A stretch of DNA of 64,000 nucleotides from Talpa occidentalis (taxonomy: Eukaryota > Chordata > Mammalia > Eulipotyphla > Talpidae): positions 46,798,329-46,862,328 of the forward strand of contig NW_023601212.1 in assembly GCF_014898055.3 (NCBI RefSeq), written 5' to 3'. The position numbers were made by a program, and so were the translations under genes. Shown here piece after piece: positions 13,101 to 23,569 of this stretch. How positions within the stretch are numbered: the stretch's first letter is position 1; every line of letters begins with the position of its first letter. The notes under the pieces were generated by a model. It was not told the origin of the DNA. It saw only the letters and a list, made by a program, of their open reading frames with translations, and did no database searches.

Positions 13101-16100
13101 GGGGGTGTTCACAACCCACCTTGTGTCCTTCAATTCCAGTCTCGTTCCCTGAGTCCCTCCCCACTGGGTTCTTCAGCCCCCAGCATGGCCCCAGAACGGC
13201 CCAACTTCCCATCCCAGACAGGGCATGGTATGTGGGGTGCCTTCTTTGGTCTGGGTGGGTAGCTAAGTGATATGGTAGAGACCCTGTTGGCAGAGGGTGG
13301 GTTCTGAAACCTGTGCCCACCCTCTCTGCCCCCCACTCCCTCCCGTTCCACTCCCAGGAGTCTCCCGGGGCCCAAGTCCTGTTGTCCTAGGCTCTCAAGA
13401 TGCTCTGCCTGTGGCCATCGCCTTCACAGAGTATGTCCACGCCTACTTCCGGGGCCACAGTACCAGGTATGTGGTGATGTGGAGCAGTACAGACAGTGAT
13501 GGGGTTCAGGGCTCCCAGGGAGGCTGCATATAACCTGCTTGGCTGTGGAAAAGCGTTGAACATTGAGCTAAGCAACCAGGCCCCTCTCCCGGGGTAGTGA
13601 GACCATGAGGGTGTTTGCGTAGTGGGAGGCATTGTGGTCACAGTTTAGAGGAACCTCTGAGGTTGCTATGGGCACGGAAGTAGAAGGAATGAGACCAGAG
13701 GCCAGCCCCAGGGAGGAGGTAGGTGACAAGTTAGGGGTAGCTTGAGGGGTCAGGTATAATCTGGCGACAGACCCATCCAAAAAGTCCTTTTTTTCCCCAA
13801 AAAGATGTATGTATTTATGCATACAAGAACTAGGGTACAGGCCAGAGGTGTGGGGGTGAGAGGATTCACCAGAGACAGTTAGGAGCAGATCAGGCAGATT
13901 TACTGAAATACACTGCTGAGGGGAGCAGCGGGCGAGATAGGAGAGGTCTGCTGCGCCATGTGGGTAGCTCCCGGGTGGGGATCGAACTCATGCTGCAGAG
14001 GCTGCGCATAGCGTCATAGTGCTGAGACTTAACCCCTGAGCGCCACCAGGGAGGCCCCCATCCAAAAAGTTCTTAAAAATCAAATCACAAAGATAAGGCC
14101 AGTTGGACACCCTCGATGTTGTTTGTGCCCCATCCCTGCCCACTTGCCAGCAGTAGGGGGCAGAAGCGAGTATTATACCTGAAACCCATGCTGAAGCCAA
14201 TTATTAAACTGAATGCTTTGCTTTGAGCTTCCTGGTGGCCCGCAGGAAGAAGAGAACCAGGGACAGGAGTGTTCCTATACTCCTCAGCCCTGTGTGGATT
14301 CTTCCTGCTTCTTGCTTTGCTGTCCAGGCAGGGATGCCAGGGGAGGAGATGGGAAGTGAAGATGTGGGGTATGGTCAAGGCCCTACATTTCTGAGGGAAC
14401 TAGGGAGCCACAGGATTCAAGGAAGAGGAAGAGGGGAAGAGGGGAAGATGAGGTGCCAGGCAGAGCCCTGAGCCAGAGTCCAGAGTCTCTCCCCCCCACC
14501 TTCCATCCCAGCTGCCTGGCTCGAGTAACTGGGGAGCTGACCATGACCTTCCCTGCTGGCATCGTGAGGGTGTTCAGTGGGACCCCACCCCCACCTGTCC
14601 TCAGCTTCCGCCTGGTGCACACAGCCCCCATCGAGCACTTCCAGCCCAATGCTGACTTGCTCTTCAGGTACTGTGGGAGGAAGCGGGGCCAGGGCAGGGG
14701 GGCCCAGACGCTGGTGGAAGCCAGGGTTTCCCTACCTCTGAATACCTGCTCTGCCTTCAGAGATCTGCTGTGTGACCCCGGGCAAGTGTCTCTCCCTCCC
14801 TGAACCTCACTTCTTCTCCCTCCTTTGCTCCCTACCCTTTGTCCCCCCGAGGGTCATGTTTTTGCTGGGCCAAGATGAGCTGGGAATCTGAATCTTTAGG
14901 AAACCATTGGGGTAGGTGGGATGCTGGGGACCCTGGGATGGCATCTCCTGAGGGCGGGGTGATCATTCCTGGTCTCTGCAGTGACCCCTCCCAGAGTGAC
15001 CCTGAGACCAAAGACTTCTGGCTCAACATGGCAGCTCTGACCGAGGCCCTGCAACGCCAGGCAGAGCAGAACCCAGCTGCCTCCTATTACAACCTCGTGC
15101 TGCTCCGATACCAGGTGGGTCTCGAGGATGAGCAGTGAATAAGTGGAGGGGGCTGGAGGGGAGACAAGCCTCCCATAGTGTCCATGGCACCTTTTTGAAA
15201 ATTAGAAGAGCCCCTTCCCTAGGACCCTGCCAGACACCTGGCCAGGCAACAACTAATAGGTCTGCAGTCTAACAGGTGACTTTGCTAGTATGAGGTACTC
15301 TCCTGACCTCTGCTGGGAAGCTAATGTAATACCAACTCTGATCTCCAAAGTCTCCCAGGAATCCGGTGCTTTGTGCAGTAGTGCAGTCTCGTTGGTTGAA
15401 AGGTAGCATCAAGGTGGTTGAGTGCCCAGAGTGGCAGCACAGCCCAACCCAAGTTGTGTCCCTTCTCTGGTTCTTCCTAGTTCTCCCGCCCAGGTCCGCA
15501 GTCGGTGCCCCTGCAGCTGACCGCCCACTGGCATTGTGGGGCGACGCTCACTCAGGTCTCAGTGGAGTACAGCTACCGGCCTGGTGCGACAGCCGTGCCC
15601 ACGCCGCTCACCAATGTCCAGATCCTGCTGCCGGTGGGAGAGCCTGTGACCAACGTCCGCCTGCAGCCAGCTGCCACCTGGTGAGGGTTTGTGCCAAGGG
15701 CGCCTCAACAGTGCCCCCAGAACTGCTCCCCCCAGGCCTCACCTTGATGCAGCAACTCAAGGGTCTGTCCTGGGGCTCACTTTGAAGGGTAACATTGTTA
15801 ACATCCAGAAAGGAGCATTTCCTGCCTGTCAGGCATGTTCCCTGTGCTCTGCGCAGGCTGACTGGCTTGGGGCTCAGTCTAGGTTAGGCTGCTATCCTCC
15901 CCATCATGGGAGGGGTACTGGGGAATTGGGAGGTTAGGTTTCTTTTTTTTTTTTTTTTTAAAGATCTATCCATTCATGCATACAAGAGCTGGGGTACAGG
16001 CCAGAGGTGTGGGAGGTGAGAGGATTCACCAGAGACAGAGTTGGGAACAGAACAAGCAGATTGACTTAAATACACTGCTGAGGGGAGCAGCAGGAGAGCC

Positions 16101-17521
16101 AGGAGAGGTCTGCTGTGCCATGTGGGTAGCTCCCTGGCTGGGGATTGAACTCGCGCTGCAGCGGCTACGGACAGCTTTATAGGTTGCGTCTCAACCCCCT
16201 GAGTCAACAGGGAGGCCCGAGGTTAGGTTTCTTATTGGAGCTCACAGCAGGATTTGAACCCAGGTGCCATTTCTTAGCCCTGGGGCTTTTAGTCACTAAG
16301 CCGTGTTCCCATTTTTTTTGTACAAACAACCTGCCCCAGAGAAGCCACATTTATCTAAAAATGATTCAAAGTGATGGGGCCCTCAGGAACCAGCTACTCC
16401 ATACCCTACCTCTATTTCACATCTGGGGAAACTGAGGCAAGGAAGGGGACCTGGTTTCTGGGGTCATGTAACTGAGAGGCAACTGTGCTGGGACCCTGGG
16501 CTTCCAGTGTCCTGTGAGGGGGAGACCTGACTGAGCCTCTGTTGATACCAGGAACTTGGAGGAGAAGCGGCTCCTCTGGAAACTTCCAGATGTGTCAGAA
16601 GCAGGGGGTGAGTATGGTTGTACAAGAGGGCTTGGGGGATCTGGTGGGAGAATTGGGGTTGTGGGAGAGGGGGGAGAATTGTGGGCATTGAGGAATACTT
16701 GAAAGGGCAAAGCTGGAAGAGAGGGCACCCCTAGGATAGACAAGGCAGGTATACCCACGCCTGTGAAAACCATACACAGCCCTGCAGGGCCAAAGGAGAG
16801 TGGGCAGGGGGTACAAGAGAGTCAGAGGGGCACAGATCACAGGGGTTGGCAGGGCTGGCCTAGCTCACAGCAGGATGGGCCAGGGGTAGAGCACAGCTGA
16901 CCTCAGGCCTCCCCAGGATCCGGCCGTCTGTCCGCCAGCTGGGAGCCATGCTCGGGGCCCAGCACACCCAGCCCTGTGGCTGCCCAGTTCACCAGCGAGG
17001 GGACCACTCTGTCAGGGGTGGAATTGGAACTGGTGGGCAGTGGCTACCGCATGTCGCTGGTAAAGAGGAGATTCGCCACAGGTACTCCCAACCCTGCCTC
17101 TGAGCACCCTGAGACCATGTTGAGTCCTGAGCCACCCTCTGCTTCTGTCAGGGTGCAGGGGTGGGGGAAGGCATTTGGGGTGTTTGGGAAGGATAAGTGG
17201 GTGTTGGGGCCTGGAGACCCAGGGTGGAGAGGGGCGGTTAGGGTCGTGTGGGAGGGGTCAAGAAGAGGCATGTGCCTGGGGTGTGCTCTAGATGGTATCC
17301 TTTCAAGGACCCAAGACAGGGAGCAGGATCCCCACTGCTGCACCATCCCCCCACTCCCATTCCATTTTCCTCCCTCAGGAGGGGCTACTAGGGCAGTGGG
17401 AACAGCGATTTATGGGGTGGTTTGAAGAGAATTGCGGGATCCCAGGTTAGGGGCATAGTCCCCCTTCCCTCCTGCGCCCTCACAGCCTCCCTCCACAGGG
17501 ATGTACCTGGTAAGCTGCTAG
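3389..17521 (+). CDS. FCHO1: FCHO1, F-BAR and mu-homology domain endocytic adaptor (3' 22 coding exons; N terminus off window)
   Basis: Membrane-bending adaptor that nucleates clathrin-coated pits at the plasma membrane; its F-BAR dimer binds PI(4,5)P2, the linker activates AP-2 and the C-terminal mu-homology domain binds EPS15/intersectin (family knowledge). Exons: 3389-3541, 3760-3864, 5677-5775, 5868-5964, 7290-7334, 7447-7525, 8230-8254, 8628-8685, 9095-9273, 9357-9381, 10016-10067, 10567-10658, 10941-11216, 12919-13031, 13140-13227, 13358-13466, 14512-14667, 14982-15114, 15481-15680, 16552-16607, 16917-17081, 17499-17521 (TAG). Splice phases close throughout and give 775 residues; human is 889, so about 112 codons lie upstream. 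Seen: the rest of the F-BAR ([45 protein letters not shown]), a Ser/Pro-rich linker ([39 protein letters not shown]), then the mu-homology domain from about visible codon 507 ([13 protein letters not shown]) to the end MYLVSC. Two introns have unusual splice sites (see findings). Identity is near certain; the protein is well conserved. Confidence 0.97.
4029..4350 (-). mobile_element. tRNA-derived SINE, type A
   Basis: Full-length reverse copy in the FCHO1 intron 3865-5676, with a long (TTTA)n tail at 4045-4105. Forms an inverted pair with the copy at 4862-5138. Confidence 0.9.
4862..5138 (+). mobile_element. tRNA-derived SINE, type A, with 15-bp target duplication
   Basis: Full-length forward copy in the same FCHO1 intron. 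The target site AAATAAGGGGGTTGC is present at 4847-4861 and 5139-5153. Confidence 0.9.
6270..6475 (+). repeat. MIR element
   Basis: Old MIR core and 3' end (TTGCTGTGTGACCTTGGACA; ACTCAATAAATGCTGG). Other MIR traces, less complete: 4375-4500, 9470-9570, 14760-14820, 24950-25010, 37655-37815 and 57960-58055. Confidence 0.8.
6850..7148 (-). mobile_element. tRNA-derived SINE, type B
   Basis: Reverse copy in the FCHO1 intron 5965-7289. Type B differs from A by GGGGTTAAGAC after the A box, CCAGGGAGCTACCCACATGG, and the end GCTCTTGTATGCATAAATAA. Confidence 0.85.
7335..7446 (+). other. FCHO1: GC-AG intron of FCHO1
   Basis: A 112-nt intron whose donor is GAAG|GCAAGT. Apart from the C at position 2 it matches the donor consensus, as is usual for GC introns. 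No GT nearby keeps the frame, while this junction gives Leu-Gln-Glu-Ala-Met-Lys-Arg, as in FCHO1 of other mammals. Confidence 0.85.
7560..7830 (+). repeat. Degenerate minisatellite in FCHO1 intron
   Basis: AGGCTAG-C-CAGGAGTCC-type words recur with spacing of roughly 25-35 nt over about 250 bp. The array is irregular. Confidence 0.55.
8686..9094 (+). other. FCHO1: U12-type AT-AC intron of FCHO1
   Basis: The exon ending at 8685 has no GT or plausible GC donor. The intron starts ATATCCTC, the minor-spliceosome 5' site with one mismatch, and CCCCTTGAC at 9076-9084 matches the U12 branch site, with the branch A at 9083. Splicing to AC at 9093-9094, 11 nt from the branch A, rejoins the frame as Thr-Gln-Ser-Ser-Thr-Ala-Glu-Pro, the same length as the human protein at this point. 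Confidence 0.85.
11400..11720 (-). repeat. L2 (LINE-2) 3' end in FCHO1 intron
   Basis: Reads as the reverse of the L2 3' end (TGTGCAAAGGCCCTGGGG). Related L2 traces: 10490-10520, 27910-28130, 28790-28950 (+), 32870-33175 (+), 40640-40880, 47165-47480 (+) and 53840-53950 (+). Confidence 0.6.
13798..14057 (-). mobile_element. tRNA-derived SINE, type B, with 14-bp target duplication
   Basis: In the FCHO1 intron 13467-14511. CCCATCCAAAAAGT occurs at 13772-13785 and 14057-14070. Confidence 0.88.
15945..16218 (-). mobile_element. tRNA-derived SINE, type B, with 15-bp target duplication
   Basis: In the FCHO1 intron 15681-16551. GAGGTTAGGTTTCTT occurs at 15930-15944 and 16219-16233. Confidence 0.9.
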
Positions 17522-17745
17522 GCCCACAGAGCCCGCCTGCTGCTGACCCCAGCCCAGCACTGCCCTCTGCTGTGCTCCGGGGTTCCCCTCCCCCACCTCC
17601 CCAGAGCCTCTGAGTCCCTGGAGAGGAGCCCCACGCCCAGCCTGACTGAGCCTACGAGTGTCACTCCTCCATACGCCAACTCCCCCACACGTCCTTGGCC
17701 TTTTAATGTCCTTTGAATAAACACTTTATTTTCTAATAAAATTTT
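17522..17745 (+). other. FCHO1: FCHO1 3' UTR with two poly(A) signals
   Basis: Short 3' UTR after the TAG at 17519-17521. AATAAA occurs at 17716-17721 and again at 17735-17740, followed by an A/T-rich stretch. The cleavage site is probably near 17735-17760. Confidence 0.8.
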
Positions 17746-18839
17746 AAAAGAGCCTTTTTCTGCTCCAGGAAGTTTTCTTCACTTCACCAGAGAGAAGTGG
17801 TTAAGTGGGGAGGATCTAATATTTCTAATGTTACCCTTCTTCGCCAGGTCTGGCCTGTGCAGGGTGATGGGCAGGTGGTGGGGAGGAAAAAGGCAGATAT
17901 GGACATCGCCCTCTGGGCTGATGGGAGGGACAAGTCCTGGAGGAACCTAGATGGGGATGTCAGGAAGACTTCCTAAGGAAGGGGCATTATAAATGAGGCT
18001 TTGAGTTATGAATAAGAGTTTGCACAACGGGCCATGCATCCTAGGCAGAGAGATGGTGAGTTCTGAATTCCATGAGAAAGCAGTTAGTTAATCCATGAAC
18101 ATAATCCTACTATATGCAGGAAGTAGGGACACAGCTATGAGCAGGACAAAGCTCTTGGATGCAGGTCTCAGTACCAGCAGGCAAGAGGGTTTGAATGGGG
18201 CCAGCAGAGGTGTGGTAACAGCAGACTGTGGCTGAGCTCAGTCCTTGGTCCAATCCTTGGACAATTGTTGGTCCCAGTGGATGTGTGGGGACCTCGGGTG
18301 CCTGACCCTGAGGCCATGCTGATGCCAGGGACCACGCAGGGGCCAGATGAAACTCAGGAAGCAGGAAGCAAGATTTGACCAAGATCTGCCTTGTGCTCTC
18401 TCTAATCCTTCCACCCTGTCTCCAAAAAAAAAGAAGGGGTCTGTCCCAGCTTCACTTTTCTTGTCTATAAAATGGTTGTGGGGTGGAGAAGAAAGTCCTC
18501 TCCCTGCAGGCGGCTCAGAGAGCTTCCTCAGCTCAGAGCAAGCACACAGTCCACATCGCCTGCAGGAAGAGCCATTACAGGAGTGGCTGCATCAAATAGG
18601 GGCACTTGAGGCTCTGGTAGTCCAGTGTAAATGGTTTCCTGCACCAAACATTGTGCTAGGTGAGACAGGCCCTCTTTCAGGCATTCTTTTCCCAGGTGCA
18701 AGTTCAGAGCCCACCCTTGCTCTGTCAGCCCGTGTGGTTCCCTGAGTTCAAGGGCCCCATATAGGAGCCAGAGTCAAATGCCTGATCCTAGGAGAGTGTC
18801 CCCTACATGCCAAGTCTTTGCATATTAAGTAACTTTCCA

Positions 18840-19400
18840 GTTGGTGAGTGACCTAGTTAGTTACTCAATTGAGGTAAAATTCAAATAACAGAAAATTAGC
18901 CACTTAAAGTGAACAATTCAGTGGCAACAATCATAATGTTGTGCAACTGCCACCTCTATTTAGTTCGAGAACATTCTATCACCCCACAGGAAATCTATGC
19001 CCATGAGGGATTGCTCCCCTCCCCCAGCCCCTAACAACCCACTAGTCTGCCTTATGTCTGGATTTGCCAGTTCTGGATGTTTCAATGAATGGATTACACA
19101 CTACGTGGCCTTTTGTATCTGGTCTCTCACTCAGCATGTTTTGAGGTTCATCCACCTTATGGCGTGTGTCAGGGCTTCACTTCTTTTCATAGCTGAGTGA
19201 TACGCCCGTGTGTGGACGCATCACATCTTTTGCCCATTCATCCTTTTGATGGACTTCTGGGTTGTGTCCACTTCTTGAAAACAGGGCCGCTGTGAACATG
19301 GATGTACAAGGATTTGTTTGAACACATTTAGGACCTTTTGGGTCTGTAATTCCTGCTGGGTCATATGTTTGCATCCCTGCTGGGTCATTTTCATACCTAG
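18840..19400 (+). mobile_element. Old L1 3' region fragment
   Basis: Contains L1 3' words such as CCCATTCATCCTTTTGATGG and GTGAACATGGATGTACAAGG. No coding potential. Otherwise 17760-19500 shows no gene. Confidence 0.65.
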
Positions 19401-19499
19401 CCTCCTGGAATTTTTTGGAGCCACTTGGAGAAGGGGGGTGGGGGCTGTGTTCTATGTGCCTTAAACATCCACTGATCAGCCCCCCAGCTCGCCCCCAGC

Positions 19500-20495
19500 T
19501 CACTTCCTTTCACAGTTTACTGAGCGGATAGGGCAGATGGGAGGAAAGAAGCCAGCCAGAGCATTTGATCTGGGCTTCTTTTATGGCCCCCACAACTCAG
19601 GAAACTCGCGGCTACCACACAGACAAGCGAGAACTTGAACTTAAACCGAGGAGCTGATGCACCTCAATAGAGAGACTCTGCCTTTATGGACTTCAAAGTT
19701 CTAATGATAAGGCAGCCAGAGGTGCGCCCCACAGTGCTGCCATCTGAAGGTCTCCCATTGGATGTCGTGACCTTTGAAGAAATCACTTGCCCTGAGGGGC
19801 ACCTGTAAGAACACATAAAACTTACAAGTAAAACTGAAAATATTAAGGTGCCTGCGAGCACTATGAGTGAAAGTAGCTGAGGCCACATACTGCGTGTTAA
19901 AGACTGATAAAGCAGATGGTGCCTGACCCTAAGCCTGATAAGGTATAAAAGGAGCAGCTACCTAAAGCAGACTCAGAGCAGTCCTAAAAACTGGCTCGGA
20001 GCAAAAGTCTCGCTGGAGGCTACTCTTGGGGAGTCCAGCTCGCTGCCTCCCTTTGGACTCACACTCGCTCTTCAGCCCAAACCTCTCCTCGCTCCTTGGC
20101 GTCGCTCCTCTCTGGCTCCCCGGGTTCGGCACACCGCGCACCAACCTGCACTCCCCGGCTCTGCTCCCCCGACCCTGCCGCCTGCTCCCCCGACCCTGCG
20201 GCCTGCTCCCACACAGCAGCACAAGCGGCCTACCAGCTCCGCACCCCGCGCGCCCATCCGCACTGCACTGCGGGCCCTCGAGCCGAGACTTCCACGGCCT
20301 GCGGACCTCCACCTAGGTGGAAGGCCCGGCCAAGACACATCGCGGCTGCTGTCTGCAGGCAAGGGTACTAGGGAACTTGGGGTTGGCTTGCCTGTGTGAA
20401 CTTAAGTGCTGCGTGACCAATATACGAATAAAATTCTCCTCGAGAGCCAACTTCTGCCTGAAGTTTACCTATCACGTTCGCGACACACCTGACCA
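19500..20495 (+). mobile_element. LTR-like sequence with TATA box and poly(A) signal
   Basis: It has promoter-to-poly(A) order typical of an LTR: TATAAAAGG near 19944, then a CpG-rich leader, then AATAAA near 20427 and a tail ending CGCGACACA near 20495. I could not fix the 5' boundary or a target duplication, so the limits are rough. A 22-nt stretch at 19963-19984 recurs exactly at 23349-23370, which suggests a second, broken copy. It could instead be an ordinary CpG-rich promoter. The ORFs here are frame shadows. Confidence 0.4.
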
Positions 20496-20745
20496 CAGGG
20501 GCCTTAGTTGCTCCGTTGTAGAGGAGGAAACTGAGGCACAGCCAGGACCGGCCCCGCCTTCCTCGGGAGGAAAGAAGGACGGGCGGAGCCCAGCTCCGAA
20601 ACGCCAAAGTGTCAAGAAACTCAGATGCAGCCCGGGGCTGTCGGGTTTCAAATCCTCACTAACCCCAAGAGTCTTCGAATCCAACTTTAGACTTCCAGCT
20701 TCCAGAACCTTTCCGGATGCCCCGGGCACAAGCCGGGTTTGGAAT

Positions 20746-21334
20746 TGTTATAGGACAGGGAGAGGGGCAGCCCAAGCCCCACAAACCTGCCTATTCTACA
20801 TGGGTTCTGCCATCCGCCGCATCAACACAAAACATAGGAGACTTTAATGGGAAGGAACTTTAATTAAACTAGGAAACAACACAGGTAAGGCAAAGAGTCT
20901 AGTTTCTAAATGAAGCACCCAAAGTTACCCGTCCCCTCGTGGGTAAAAGTCCATCCATATGGGATTGGCCCAGAACAAGGCCCCAAAGCCTGCCACAAGT
21001 CTAAAGCATCTTCCAGTGGGGACCCACAGCAAAGGGTCACAAACAACCGGACAAGCCCGGAAGGAAAAGAGCAAAATCAACATCAAGATAAAAGCTGCCA
21101 TTGTCACCTCCCCACGGGTCTCACCCACATCTGTGTCACCTAGTCCACGACCAAAAGACAAGCGCAGTTTCTTCACGTGTCTCTAGGCTCCATGTGCCTC
21201 CTCCAGGTCTCCTGGCTCCATCCTGCTCCTTCCTTCCTCAGTCTCTTCTTCAGCTTCTCCTATTCCTGCTCAGCTCCACCCTCCCTTGGGTGGTGCAGGG
21301 AACCTCCCCCTTTCCTGGGGACCACCCTGTTACA
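20746..21334 (-). repeat. 3' LTR of the endogenous retrovirus
   Basis: 589 bp, starting TGTTATAGG and ending TGTTACA on the plus strand. Differences from the partner LTR: one extra A in CCCCACAAACC near 20782, G instead of A near 21167, and T instead of G near 21294. Confidence 0.9.
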
Positions 21335-21726
21335 ATCCCCCCTTTTAATTTTTATTCCACCATATCTATGGTGGCACAAATCTCAGGGTGTAGTCTTAGG
21401 AGACAGTCTTTTTTTAGGGTTACAATATGTGTAAGAGAAGCAACAATTAGTCAGCAGCATTGTCTATGAATATCCAGTATGACAGTTTTCCATTCTGAAA
21501 AATAGTTCATTATACCAGCCAAAAGAAAAAAAAAAATTTGGAGCATTGGCTAAAACAAGATAACAAATATATCAAATTAGCAAATCGACATATGAAACAA
21601 ACACACCGGAGAAACCAAAAATCACATTTGCGCTTATGGTAGTCAGTGCCATAGGGAAGCCCAATTTCCCCATGGGGCTGACTAACCACGGATGGCTCTG
21701 TCCTAAATCTTCGTGGTCGCCAAATC
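21335..21726 (-). mobile_element. Internal remnant of the endogenous retrovirus
   Basis: 392 bp with a polypurine tract at one end (21335-21349, on the minus strand) and an 18-nt TGG-initial site at 21705-21722, four bases from the 5' LTR, at the other. I did not assign the primer tRNA. It holds no coding remnant long enough to name. Confidence 0.8.
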
Positions 21727-22314
21727 TGTTATAGGACAGGGAGAGGGGCAGCCCAAGCCCCACAACCTGCCTATTCTACATGGGTTCTGCCATCCGCCGC
21801 ATCAACACAAAACATAGGAGACTTTAATGGGAAGGAACTTTAATTAAACTAGGAAACAACACAGGTAAGGCAAAGAGTCTAGTTTCTAAATGAAGCACCC
21901 AAAGTTACCCGTCCCCTCGTGGGTAAAAGTCCATCCATATGGGATTGGCCCAGAACAAGGCCCCAAAGCCTGCCACAAGTCTAAAGCATCTTCCAGTGGG
22001 GACCCACAGCAAAGGGTCACAAACAACCGGACAAGCCCGGAAGGAAAAGAGCAAAATCAACATCAAGATAAAAGCTGCCATTGTCACCTCCCCACGGGTC
22101 TCACCCACATCTGTGTCACCTAGTCCACGACCAAAAGACAAGCGCAATTTCTTCACGTGTCTCTAGGCTCCATGTGCCTCCTCCAGGTCTCCTGGCTCCA
22201 TCCTGCTCCTTCCTTCCTCAGTCTCTTCTTCAGCTTCTCCTATTCCTGCTCAGCTCCACCCTCCCTTGGGTGGGGCAGGGAACCTCCCCCTTTCCTGGGG
22301 ACCACCCTGTTACA
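21727..22314 (-). repeat. 5' LTR of the endogenous retrovirus
   Basis: 588 bp copy nearly identical to 20746-21334. Its outer edge at 22314 is followed by the GAAT target duplication. The LTR ends less than 100 bp from the CpG-rich block at 22380-22725. Confidence 0.9.
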
Positions 22315-22379
22315 GAATCTTTGAACGCCCTGCAAAAAACCCGAGAGCCACTGGTCACCCTGCCTCCTTGCGTCTTCCT

Positions 22380-22725
22380 CACTAGCTGGGCCAGCACTGC
22401 CAGGGGCCCGGGCCGGGGGCTGAGGAGGCGCTCCTTGCACGTCTCCAGCCGCGGAGGAGCTCGCCCAGCAGCAGGCGGGACCTCGGTAGGGTCTAGAGGC
22501 CGGGAGGACGGCTGCAGGGGCGCTGCCCCGGCCGTAGGGGAAGGGGGCGGGGCCGGCAGGGGCCCTTAGCTCGGCGGCTGGGAAGCCAGCCCCGGCCGGG
22601 GGAGGAGGCCTGGCTGGAGGGAGCGAGGCCCTGACGGGGCGGGGGCCGGCGCTCAGGTGAAACCCTTCTGCCGCCCGGCCGAGAGCTCTCGGGACGGAGA
22701 TCGGAGGCTGGGCCGTTGTGTGTGG
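22380..22725 (+). promoter_or_regulatory. B3GNT3: CpG-rich block, probable B3GNT3 promoter and noncoding exon 1
   Basis: A dense CpG, GC-box-like stretch (GGGGCGGGGCC near 22545) ends in GTGTGTGG|GTGAGTAC, a strong splice donor with the exon end at 22725. The first coding exon of B3GNT3 begins at an acceptor (36067/36068) with only 33 nt of 5' UTR, so an upstream noncoding exon is needed. This is the only CpG-rich donor-bearing block between FCHO1 and B3GNT3. The assignment is inference; an unrelated noncoding transcript is the alternative. Confidence 0.45.
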
Positions 22726-23339
22726 GTGAGTACTGGGGGCCTCGAGAGGTCAGGCTGACCCCCGTGGGCGTGGGTGGGGTGGGGTGGAGCAGGGCCGTGG
22801 GGTGGCGTCTCCGCAGCGTTTACCCTGAAGCCTCAGGTTTCAAAACCCAGTCGCCCTCATCTATCGGTAATAATAATCGCCAGCGTTTCCAAGGCGGCCT
22901 GGGAGCTGGTGGAGAGGGAAACCCCCCTAGCCTAGGGGGTGGGAGGTGACCCAGGCCATTTCTAACATGGGCCGCGCATACAGTGACCCCACCCCAAAGC
23001 CGCGTCCTCTTCCCCAAATAGGGCCAGATAGGAAACCTGGAGTGGAGCGCTCAGTGTGCACTGGCCGTTACTATCGCTGCTGTCTTGTTGAGATTGTAAA
23101 CATGCTGATTGATTGGGAGGGTCTGGGCTCAAACACCACCTGATTTCCAGGTTGGGTTGATTGTTCCTTTTTTCTTTTTAAATTGAGGCAATATTGGTTT
23201 TGAACCCGTATGTGATTCAGAGGCATAGGCTCACACCTCAGAAGCAGGTCTTCACACCCACCCACCTGCTAAGGCATCCATAGTCCCTAGAATTATTGCT
23301 TCTTAAGGGAGAGCCACTGCTGACCCCCAGCCCTGACAG

Positions 23340-23430
23340 GTATTGAGCTAAAGCAGACTCAGAGCAGTCCCAGATCTCTCCTGGGATTTCCAGCTCACAG
23401 CCTCCCCTGGGGTTCAGATCCCTGCTCAGT
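23340..23430 (+). repeat. Fragment related to the LTR-like sequence at 19963
   Basis: Shares 22 identical bases (23349-23370) with 19963-19984, followed by weaker similarity (CCAGCTC..CAGCCTCCC). Probably a diverged fragment of the same repeat family. Confidence 0.4.
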
Positions 23431-23569
23431 CAGTTATGTGTAGACAGGGTGCTCCTGGTCTCTGGCCATACCTCAGTTTCCCCTCCCTGTGGGAGAACAA
23501 TGACCCTACACCCATGAGGATGCTGCAGGTATTCAACCAGAGAATCTTTTATGATGGGGGTGCTGCTAT

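Larger units (their letters stand above)
20746..22314 (-). mobile_element. Young internally deleted endogenous retrovirus (two LTRs, short internal region)
   Basis: Two direct repeats, 20746-21334 and 21727-22314, flank 392 bp. Each begins TGTTATAGG and ends CCTGTTACA, so the termini are imperfect inverted TG...CA. GAAT lies directly before the element (20742-20745) and directly after it (22315-22318), a perfect 4-bp target duplication, as in class I (gamma-like) elements. Orientation is minus: read on that strand, a TGG-initial primer-binding-like site (21705-21722) follows the 5' LTR, and a purine tract AAAAGGGGGGAT lies directly before the 3' LTR. No gag, pol or env reading frame remains, so it is a deletion derivative or a non-autonomous element. 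The LTRs differ at only three places by eye, which implies a recent insertion. Confidence 0.9.

Noticed and set aside
19962..20847. Several overlapping CpG-rich frames suggesting a gene
   Set aside because: Codon content is low complexity, frames overlap on both strands, and the region has LTR-like signals.
20910..22569. Frames repeated in both copies (MKHPKLPVPSWVK...)
   Set aside because: They lie inside the two LTRs and are antisense to the element; chance frames, not retroviral genes.
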